Shown: piece by piece, positions 55,851 to 64,000 of the stretch
Layout: every line of letters begins with the position of its first letter
Position numbering within the stretch: position 1 is the first letter of the stretch
Assembly: GCA_009760855.2 (NCBI GenBank)
Contig: WPIO01000015.1
Coordinates: 1,712,501-1,776,500, forward strand
Source: Cristatella mucedo
Lineage: Eukaryota > Bryozoa > Phylactolaemata > Cristatellidae
Reading direction: 5' to 3'
Length of the DNA stretch: 64,000 bases
The notes under the pieces: model-generated
Databases searched by the model: none
The model's input: only the letters and a program-made list of their open reading frames with translations
What the model was told of the DNA's origin: nothing
Made by a program: the position numbers and the translations under genes

Positions 55851-56117
55851 CACATCCCGTTTCTATGTAGTTCGAAATGCATTAATGTACATGCGCATAT
55901 TTGGGCACATGTACTATCAAAAAAGAACATTTATTACTATTGGACGCTGGCGGAAGGCGTCTGCTTTTCAAAATTTAGTTGTATACGCTTTCTCAAAACA
56001 TTAGTATGGTATCGCTCTGTTTTCACCCCACGTAGCGACGGCCCAAGTTCGCTGAAGCACTTCTGTACTCCCCCGTTCCGGAAACTCGGCCGGCTGCAGC
56101 TAGTTTAAGGACGCCGC

Positions 56118-56275
56118 GCTATCATGGCCCAGTGGTTAAGGTGCTCACATCGACCATGTTCAAGGTGAATGTATTGTACGACTAAGATCGTGGGCTCGAA
56201 CCACGTGGCGCACGTGAAGCGCCTTAATAGATATTTAAGTTCTCTCAGGATGCTACACAAATGAACTATATCTGT
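56118..56275 (+). mobile_element. SINE-I, long form
   Basis: CATGGCCCAGTGGTTAAGGTG head, long-form spacer GTTCAAGGTGAATGTATTG, B box GTGGGCTCGAACC, tail AAGCGCCTTAATAGATATT and AAATGAACTATA. Confidence 0.75.
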
Positions 56276-56384
56276 ATTTATATCACCGCAGACAGATCGC
56301 ATTAATCTTAAACCTGATGCAGCGGACTGCGTCGAATGATAGACTGCTGGAGAACGGCAACCAGCGTTCGCAATGCTTAACGGC

Positions 56385-56575
56385 GCCCCTCTCTGTGGGG
56401 AGCACTGTCGCCGCGCGACCGACTTCCGGGCGAGCGATGCAGGCGGCGAATGCCACGCAGCCTTCTTTGCAAGCTGGAAGCAGCGCCGCCGTCGGGGCGA
56501 GCGGCCGCGATGGGCCGTGCGCCGGCCACGAGCGCTTCTGTTGCAGACGTCATTCGCCCGCCGAACCGCTTTTAA
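56385..56575 (+). repeat. GC-rich duplicated block, copy 2
   Basis: Direct repeat of 51150-51310, with the same landmarks in order. It is followed by TAAGGCGTGAAAAATGGCGACC, where copy 1 is followed by ACAAGATGGCTGACGCG. The matching ATGG contexts after both copies suggest the duplicated unit extends a little further. Confidence 0.75.
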
Positions 56576-57350
56576 GGCGTGAAAAATGGCGACCATCCCA
56601 TGCCAGCGTATCAGCCAGGGCTAAATGTGCATGCAATTTCCCCGATCGAAGTTCTCCACCTCGGGCATAAGCATATACATAGACGTATACATTGCTGCGA
56701 CATCTGCTGGTAATTATGCTCTCTAAAACCACTAATTAAGTCGCGGAGCCCAAGATTGTCGGGCTGCCGCCTAAGCAGCAATTAAAAGTTACGGCGGTTA
56801 TAAAATAGCTGCAATTATACCGCTCTACGTTCGGGTCTAGGTTTTTTGTGATTCGTCCTTCGTGTGCATGTACCTGCTTGCACTATGCCTGCTTCTTGCT
56901 GATTTTTTATAACTGAACATCTGGTAATGCTTTCCTTGCCAGCATCTGTAAAGTGCCTAGAGAGAGATTCCGTTCTCACAGGGCGCCATACAAATGTACT
57001 ATTATTATAGCTTTGGCATTGCAAATTGGCACGGCATTTCTAGCAACTTGACCCTTCTTGTTTACACGGCTTGTGAACAGCGAAAGCTGTCGGCTACAAG
57101 ATTCAGAAAAAGTGAGAACTTCTCCTGGTTTCGATTCGCTGTCTCTCTATCTACCGCATCGAAGAGGCCCGTCAGATGTTTCAGCGTAACTGCAGGCGCT
57201 CAGCAGCGACCTGCGCTGGTTTCGAATGACGGCACACTGTCGCTCGATCGTCATAGACTACGCCCAGTTCAAGAGAGCGAATACTTCAGTCGAATGGCGA
57301 TGTTATTTCCTAGCAGCCTGCCTGACTTCTGCTCTTTAAAGCAGCGGCCA
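56576..57350. other. unassigned stretch upstream of the innexin
   Basis: It includes a SINE-I/LINE-A-type tail at 56940-57005 (AAAGTGCCTAGAGAGAGATT, CAGGGCGCCATACAAATG). No coding exon was supported. A 178-codon frame running from here into the (CT)n tract is an artefact of the repeat. Confidence 0.35.
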
Positions 57351-57516
<166 letters not shown>

Positions 57517-57772
57517 TGTGGGTAGGATAATTAGTCTGACGAAGAACAAGGCTGCAAACGAGACTCAAAGCCGCGAGCCAGGGCAATTCTTAGCGGCTGT
57601 CGCTCCGCCGGCGCCATCACGGCGGCGACGGCGGAGGGGCCGCTGATTATTAGCATTTGCCATCGATCGATGCCACACGCGGCGCTTCTGCGCGAAGGTT
57701 GCTAACAACTGCTGCCGCAGCCGCGCGACACGTGCTCGTAAGCTCTCGTTAGCTGCTCTTGTGTCCCCACAC

Positions 57773-57774
57773 AG
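57773..57774 (+). promoter_or_regulatory. putative splice acceptor in the innexin 5' leader
   Basis: GCTCTTGTGTCCCCACACAG is pyrimidine-rich and ends in CAG, 111 bases before the innexin ATG. It could end a 5' untranslated intron whose first exon lies in the CpG-rich DNA upstream. Confidence 0.35.
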
Positions 57775-57885
57775 GCACGCGCGGTCGCGGGCTCGTTTTC
57801 AGGCAGCGGAGGAGGCAGCGGAAGAGACAGCGTTCGGGGTAGCGCTGAGACTCTGCACTGAGACCCGTGCGCCCCAGTTTCCTGA

Positions 57886-59070
57886 ATGGCGCTGCTAGAA
57901 GCGCTGTACCCGCTGACCGAGGTGTCGCGCTTTCGACGCCGCTACGACGATGACTTCATCGACCGGCTGAACAACCGCTACTCGACATTCACGTTCATCG
58001 TGCTCGGCATCGTCATCAGCACGCGCCAGTACGTGGGCGATCCGATCACGTGCTGGGCGCCCGCTCAGTTCACACACGAGTGGGTTGAGTACACGAACAA
58101 GATATGCTGGATATCCAACACGTACTACGTGCCCATGGACAAGCTGCTGCCGGCGCCGAACGAGCCGCGAGACCTGCAGATCGCCTACTACCAGTGGGTG
58201 CCCATCGTCGTCTTCATACAGGCGCTCTTCTTCTTCGCGCCGAGCATCATCTGGAAGAAGCTCAACAGCCAGAGCGGCATACACGTGAACAAGATCGTGT
58301 CCGTGGTCGGCGGCGCCGAGCACGGCAGCCCCGAGGTGCGCGACAAGACGATCCGCTTCATCGTGCGAAACCTCGACCGCGCACTTCGCTCGCAGCGCGA
58401 GTACAGGACCGGCTGCTGCGCCACCTGCCGGCAGACCGTGGCCAAGCACTGCTACCTGTTCTGCGGCAAGCGCTACGGCAACTATCTCATCACCCTCTAC
58501 CTGTTCGTCAAGGTGCTGTACATAGGCAACAGTGTGGCGCAGCTATTCCTGCTGAACGCCTTCCTCGGCACCGACTATCACATGTACGGGATCCAGGTCA
58601 TCCGGGACGTAGTGAGCGGCAAGAGCTGGGAGTCGTCCAAGCGCTTCCCGCGCGTCACCATGTGCGACTTCGAGATTCGAGCGCTGGGCAACCAGAAGCA
58701 GGGCCACACCGTCCAGTGCGTGCTGCCCATCAATCTGTTCAACGAGAAGATATACATATTCATTTGGTTCTGGCTCGTGTTCGTCTCCTTCGTTACGACC
58801 ATGAACCTCGTCGGCTGGCTGTGGACTCTTTTCAGGAGAAATCGAACCCAGTACGTGAAGAAGTATCTGAAAATTATGCACCGAAATTTTGACAAATCGG
58901 ACAACACGCCTTCGAAGGAGTTCTGCGAGGACTACTTGAGGCAAGACGGCATATTTGTACTGCGCCTTATTGCCAAAAACACAAACGACGTGGTAGTTGG
59001 CGAGATCATACAGGAAATGTGGGAGCACTACAAAAGGCACCACGAGAAGAAGCTGCTGAACGATGTTTAG
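57886..59070 (+). CDS. inx: innexin gap-junction protein
   Basis: Innexins form gap-junction channels and hemichannels in the plasma membrane of invertebrates. This intronless frame encodes 394 residues, the usual family length. The N-terminus has the typical DDDFIDRLNNRYS (21-33) before the first membrane segment (34-46). The first extracellular loop carries the paired cysteines 56 and 74. YYQWVP (101-106), the family signature, opens the second segment (101-123). The third is at about 200-224 and the fourth at 287-316. The second extracellular loop carries cysteines 260 and 278. The C-terminus (LRQDGIFVLRLIAKNTNDVV, 351-370) is also family-like. Odd: a cluster of five cysteines (177, 178, 181, 189, 193) in the cytoplasmic loop just before the third segment. 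The ATG at 57886 has G at +4 and gives a standard N-terminus. GC-rich codon use matches the DNA upstream. Which innexin paralogue this is cannot be told from one sequence. Confidence 0.97.
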   Translation: MALLEALYPLTEVSRFRRRYDDDFIDRLNNRYSTFTFIVLGIVISTRQYVGDPITCWAPAQFTHEWVEYTNKICWISNTYYVPMDKLLPAPNEPRDLQIAYYQWVPIVVFIQALFFFAPSIIWKKLNSQSGIHVNKIVSVVGGAEHGSPEVRDKTIRFIVRNLDRALRSQREYRTGCCATCRQTVAKHCYLFCGKRYGNYLITLYLFVKVLYIGNSVAQLFLLNAFLGTDYHMYGIQVIRDVVSGKSWESSKRFPRVTMCDFEIRALGNQKQGHTVQCVLPINLFNEKIYIFIWFWLVFVSFVTTMNLVGWLWTLFRRNRTQYVKKYLKIMHRNFDKSDNTPSKEFCEDYLRQDGIFVLRLIAKNTNDVVVGEIIQEMWEHYKRHHEKKLLNDV

Positions 59071-59347
59071 AACAGACTGTTTTTGTATCGTATTTTTTAG
59101 TGTAGCTAACTTTGAGTCCACTACTCGCAGCCAGCTCCCTCGATCTTAGTGCGGCGAAACTTAGAAGAATGCCATATTAGGTTACCTTTGGTTCGGCAGT
59201 CCTTCGAGGTCAAGCAACTACAGCACATACTGCCAGCCAAGCCAAGCTGCTGCCAGCGAGCTTCGAGTCACTCGTCCGTGACCGGATCCACGGAGGTCGC
59301 GAGAAAGTGCTGTGGACAAGTTCCTGAAAGAGTCCAGCTTACGAATC

Positions 59348-59353
59348 AATAAA
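59348..59353 (+). terminator. polyadenylation signal for the innexin
   Basis: AATAAA 278 bases after the innexin stop. A second AATAAA lies at 59552-59557 and could serve as a distal site. Confidence 0.55.
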
Positions 59354-59759
59354 TATGTTTGCTTTAGCCGAGGAGCGAAGTAGCTCGTGCAGTCTAGCCA
59401 ATAGAGCGACGTAGCTGCTGTAATTAAAGGGCAGCCTGCCACAGTGCTGTTAATGCTTGCACGAGTACAGCTGTAGTCCATAGACCTGCCTGCTGCTCCT
59501 CCCCTTAGTTCCTGCAAGGCATGTCTGTGTGGGTGGCTTCCGCTTGGATATAATAAAGCTTTACCGCATCCTGTGCGTTCCTTGAGCAGCTCAGGGCACG
59601 AACCGATTTCAGATTCAGCAAGTAAGTATGGCAGTCAAAACCTTTTACGAGAAACTGCGCATGCTATTAGACAGGGACTGCATTGCGGCCAGCAGCTGAA
59701 TTTCATAACGGTTTGCGCGATTGCCACGCGATTGCCTCACGTTGCTCAGAGGCAGCTTC

Positions 59760-60120
59760 CTCTCTTCATCTGCCATCTCTGACTCTTACCACTTTCTTTT
59801 CCAGCCTCGGCTACTGCTCCTCCTACTCCTCCTGTTTCTCCTGCTCCGACTGCTGCTATTGCTCCTCCTGCTCTTACTACTGTTTCGGCTTTTTCTTCTT
59901 CGGTTCCCCGGGCTGCGACTACTGCTCCCTATTCTGCTGCTGACATTGATGACACTGCTGCCGCACCTTGCTGATGCTGCTGCTGTCGCCGCCGCTACTG
60001 AAGCTACTGCTTCTACTCTTTCTCATCCTTTTCCTCTTCCCCAGCCTTTTACTCCTCCTCTTCTTCCTCTTCCCTTCCTCCTCTCCTCCTCCTCTTCCTC
60101 GCTGTCGAAGCTCGATGGTG
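59760..60120 (+). repeat. pyrimidine-rich low-complexity (CTN)n stretch
   Basis: Runs of CTCCTC, CTGCTG and CTTCTT produce serine-, cysteine- and leucine-rich frames in all three phases. One frame is alanine-, proline- and threonine-rich. No start, splice or homology evidence supports a gene. Confidence 0.7.
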
Positions 60121-60149
60121 GGAGAGTTAATCTGAAGCACAAATGATAA

Positions 60150-60879
60150 GGTTAAAAGCCCCTGCTACCCGTTTGCCGGACCTCTGTACTCATACAGTCA
60201 ATGGAGTCAACTCCTCAACTTCGGTCTCGTACTATCCCACGTTCAGGACGACAAAAGATCAAACTTTTAACTCTAAAATTCATGATCAGATACCTACTAA
60301 TAACTGTAAGAACATAGCAGGCTGTCATGTAAGTAATGGTCGCAGCTGAATATGAGCTTAAATGAGTATTACTTTCTGAACACCTCACTGCACCCGCTGA
60401 CAACAGCCGCTGGCATTCGCATGCTCTCAGTTGACCCCGCCCAGATTATTCATTGCGTCAAAGTAACTTTCTGAAACTCCTATGTTTGCTAGGCGCGAAA
60501 GAGGTGTCTCATCTAGTGGAGCGGTATTGTCTGCGAGAGATAAATAATATATTTAGCGGAGGTACCAGATGAACGACTTGAATTATATCTCTGCCAAGCT
60601 ACTATAACTTAGTGTTAATAGTGGGGCCTTCGAAAGAAATCTAGCAATACCCTGGCTGACTGGGTAGTTGATCTCTACAGAATATATTGGGCATAACGCG
60701 TGAATCATAGACAAAATTGAAAGTCCGAGTGTCAATGAGTAAATGGGACAAAAATAACAAGTTTTGACTGATCAAAGTAATTGCAGCAATTCCAAAACTG
60801 CTGCTTTTAGCAGCAAAAATTGGTTTTACCAAAGCACTGGCCTTACATTAAACTGTTTAAAACACTTTCACATTTTAAC
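60150..60879. other. unassigned stretch
   Basis: AT-rich DNA with frames under 70 codons, none supported. Confidence 0.4.
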
Positions 60880-61020
60880 TTCGTTCATGATTTTAACTGT
60901 AATTTTCCTATTGCGTATGCCTCAAAAGTATAATCAATAGCCTTATTCATCACAAACTTTGAATCTGGAAGCACGGCAGTGACAAATTTGAAATTTACTT
61001 ATTTAGCAGAAAATTCCAGA
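60880..61020 (-). mobile_element. element X, 3' block only
   Basis: CCTCAAAAGTATAATCAATAGCC, ACAAACTTTGAATCTGG and GACAAATTTGAAATTTAC parallel the reversed 3' blocks at 10.7 and 24.3 kb. Confidence 0.5.
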
Positions 61021-61949
61021 TACGGCGATTGTCAAATCTCTTACGTTAAATAAAAATGTATGCATATTTGTATAAAATGTATTTACGTACTTTATCACAC
61101 TAGTAAATCTTACTAAAATCAAAATCAATTAAATGGCCATGAAAACGTGAAAAGGGATTTGTATTTGATGTGTCTACCTGATCACTAGAAGGTGTGATTG
61201 AGATATATTATTGATCAGTTTCAAATACGTCACTAATAATGACACATCAATTCTCAATATTTTCCAGTAATATAGATAGTTGCATTATTACAGAAATCTT
61301 GAGCCCACCTGTTAAGTTTAGTTCCAGCTGCTTAAGTGGTTTACGTGCTGTATCTGTATTTACCTTAGACTGCATGAAGTGGCGGCAGGCATTCAGCAAA
61401 CTTTTCAAGATAACGGCGAAAAGTTATTTCGTGTAAGCATCTGCTAAGATGTATTGGGAGTACGAGACTTATTTTTCGGCTGTCGGGGATCAGGAGGAAA
61501 GCTTGCATCTTATTTCGCGTGTGAGAAGTGAAAGAAAATTCCGAAGGATGAGAGGGAAAACTATTGCTCAAAATAGTTGCTTGCTTATAAGATTGCTTGT
61601 CTTGAAAATATAATCGTTCGTGTGTAGTTTTATTTATTAAATTTAAAATGGTATTTTTTCGTATGATGGTTGAGGGGGAAAATTGCCATGCAGTTGTATC
61701 ACCCAGGGTGGAACACACTGACCGCTCAAGCAAACGCTCCTTCTGCACTGCCACGGTCACTACCCCCGGGCAAGTGTCTGCCAGACAAGCGTGCACCTGA
61801 TGTCCCATGTCCCAGACCTTGTGACATTCATCGCTGCCATCGTTGCCACTCTGCCGTGAGCTCCCCAGTACGCACTAAAGAAGAAGAGAGACCAGCCGTC
61901 TTGTGAAGAGAGCTGCAAGTCGTGGATCTGTGGAGACAACGTTGTGGAT
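61021..61949. other. unassigned stretch
   Basis: AT-rich, with a 147-codon minus-strand frame at 61365-61808 that lacks recognisable motifs or splice support. Confidence 0.35.
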
Positions 61950-63360
61950 CTATTGGGACTATTGCAGCGGTGGAGCTGAGCTTATAAACCCATTTTAATG
62001 CAACCAAGACTACACCAAAAAAATTGTCAGAGATCTGTATCTCATCAAGTCTACTGCCGAGCTTTGACTTCGAGGCTGAGGCTGTAGAATTTTTTGGGTC
62101 CGTGTGCAGGTCAAAGATGTGAGGAAGCCTCACCAAGCCATGTCCAGCTTCTTCGCTCGTCAAAATGGCCTCTGCTTCTGCCACAGCGTGACCAGTCTGC
62201 CTGAGGAAATAGGAGTCGCCTGCTATAAGAATGAGTGACACATCTTCATTGGCAGCTAATTCAGGAGCCTCGCAGCCGTGCTGCTCCACACAGGGTGCAA
62301 GTGCTCGGGCTCACTGCTGCGTCAGAGAGGATTACAATAGCGTCCAGACATTGTTGAACGCCTCGAAGTATGATGAGTTCGGCAGGAAGGTCATCGGTCA
62401 TTTAGTTAGACGGCATTCCTAGTGGGTCTCCAAGGTGGTATTTCCAAAGTCTCTCTGCTGTCTTCGCCTTTGGAATAGCTGGGACTGGCTTGCTTTCGCA
62501 CAACCAGACTGAGCGTTACTGGCGCCAGAGCGAATTGAGTTCCATGAGTGGAGCCCCAATTTCAAGTGGGAGCTACTCACGGACCCGTGGAAGTTGCTGA
62601 TACCACCACTGGGTATAAAATTACCCTTGGGAAATAATATCACAGCTCTAGATAAGGATTCGGAACCTTCGAGTACCTTTTAAACCTCTTACCTAAGCTG
62701 TGTGAGCAAAGGTAAAAGCAGCTGTCTCTGTGGGACAAAGATAATGAAGATGTTGAGTGTGATGAATTCACTAAGAAGCTAAATGGCAATAAGAAAGTGG
62801 TTTTGAACCGCTTCATTGCACTAGTTTTGGGCTTCTTGACTGATCGCATTGCAGAAAACTATATAGCACTGGTTTAAACAGTAAGGCAGAACAACTGCAC
62901 ACTGGGATCTCAGATGCCCTTCACAGACCTTGATACTCATCCTATTAAAGGTGAACTTTGGGCTTACTCTGGAGAAATAATGGCCACCGCTTCAACAATT
63001 ACTCGACTTTGAACTAAGCAACAAGGGCAATGTAATGAGAACATGGTGGGAAACTAAATTTAAAGATATTATTCGTGAAAGTTTGCAACTTTATAATTAT
63101 AGATCTCAAAAAAAATTCTAATTTGGTTGTCATGTTCATGTAACTTAAGTATGAAAAAAAAATATTTTAATTTCGATTCGTTAGCTGTCTTTTTTTACTA
63201 AACTGATTTAATATAAAGGGCTCATTTTATTTTTTCGCTAGAAATGGATACATTTCAAAATTATCACTGTCTTGATGACGAATATAAAGTTTGAGAAAAA
63301 TTAAGGCCATTTGTATTCTTTTGAGGCATAGGCAATTATGAAATAGCTATCACCTGCAGG
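61950..63360 (+). mobile_element. element X, degraded copy 3
   Basis: The plus strand reads, in pieces, FARQNGLCFCHSVTSLPEEI, KNEWHIFIGS, LAAVLLHTGCKCS, REDYNSVQTLLNASKYDEFG, RKVIGHL, KAAVFVGPKILKMLECDEFT, KKLNGNKKVVLNRFIALVLG and FLTDRIAENYIALV. The conserved non-coding block is at 63250-63330. Same order as copies 1 and 2. A 153-codon minus-strand frame (61828-62289) overlaps it but is better explained as the shadow of this element. Confidence 0.65.
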
Positions 63361-64000
63361 AACAAAACCTTTACTATATTGTATTACGTTAAGAACCATT
63401 CCATGGAGGTCACAGTGACTAAGCGCATCCCTTAATAACTTGCTACGATTTTAAGTTCATCGGATACATCACATTATCTGTACCTCGACTGTACTGGCTA
63501 CAATAACCCATCAACGTTTAGCTTAAGGAAGTTGAGCTGCACCCCTGATGTTCGCAGGTCAGAACTTCAGTTGTCCGTCACCACTACCGACTCTGAGGGT
63601 TGGAGCGATAAGTTCAGGTAAGTAAAAGTTGATTGCGTAGAAGCGAGGCCGATATAACGATCCTCATTATTCTACTCGATACTCGCTGAATAGATAGAGG
63701 CAGCATGTGAACAGGAAATACCCACGACAAGCGTTAGGTAAGTGACAGACTAGAATTTGCAGCTTTCACGTTGGGTGCTGAGAGCCACACATGGCAGACC
63801 GACGCTCATTTGAAGCTGCAGTGCTTGAGAATGCATTCCAGATCGAGCGCATGCATTAATACACTTTTCAATATGAAAATTTACTTAATTTGAATTTCCA
63901 TGAATATCAGATGACATTTTGGAACTAAAGAGCCTAAATATTAAAAGGCGTTAACTTGGATTAGTTTGGCTTTCTGCTGCTGGAGTGAAGGCATCGTAAT
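63361..64000. other. unassigned window end
   Basis: No gene or repeat could be supported in the last 640 bases. Confidence 0.4.

Noticed and set aside
57895-58892. Long minus-strand and shifted plus-strand frames over the innexin
   Set aside because: They are shadows of the innexin coding region caused by its GC-rich codon use.
61828-62289. 153-codon minus-strand frame
   Set aside because: The opposite strand carries ordered element X motifs over the same bases, which explains the open frame.

Overview
The window is eukaryotic, intron-bearing, repeat-laden DNA from an invertebrate. An innexin gene (gap-junction family absent from plants, fungi and vertebrate-type genomes except as pannexins), CR1/L2-type LINEs, tRNA-derived SINEs and long (CA)n, (CT)n and (TA)n tracts suggest a protostome, probably a lophotrochozoan or flatworm. 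The exact taxon cannot be set from sequence alone. No bacterial operons, CRISPR arrays, rRNA genes or confident free-standing tRNA genes were seen.

Layout. 1-18.9 kb is almost purely repeat: fragments of two LINE families (called here LINE-A and LINE-B), two tRNA-derived SINE families (SINE-I, SINE-II), microsatellites, a C-rich inverted-repeat element holding telomere-like repeats, and a 20-bp minisatellite split by a SINE. 18.9-35.5 kb (minus strand) holds a multi-exon gene that I reconstructed exon by exon from splice signals and codon phase. Its exons are too short to stand out as long open frames, and I do not recognise the protein. Its introns carry LINE, SINE and 'element X' insertions. 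35.9-39.5 kb (plus strand) holds a two-exon gene for the wybutosine-pathway protein TYW4/LCMT2 (methyltransferase plus kelch propeller). It lies head to head with the cryptic gene, about 0.4 kb away, so a shared promoter region is plausible. 40-48.4 kb is repeat-rich again, with isolated candidate exons, one resembling a kinase glycine-rich loop. 48.4-57.8 kb is strikingly GC- and CpG-rich, with a duplicated GC-rich block and a candidate small first exon. It leads into an intronless innexin coding region at 57.9-59.1 kb. 59.1-64 kb is mostly AT-rich, with a pyrimidine-rich low-complexity stretch and a degraded copy of element X.

How parts fit together. The SINE-I 3' tail is nearly the same hairpin-forming sequence as the LINE-A 3' end, which is the usual sign of a SINE mobilised by a partner LINE. 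Element X is present in at least six pieces. It encodes a recurrent invertebrate protein with no assigned function, recognised from shared motifs, and has a conserved non-coding 3' block. The most secure genes are the innexin and TYW4. The most interesting unproven item is the phase-consistent cryptic gene.
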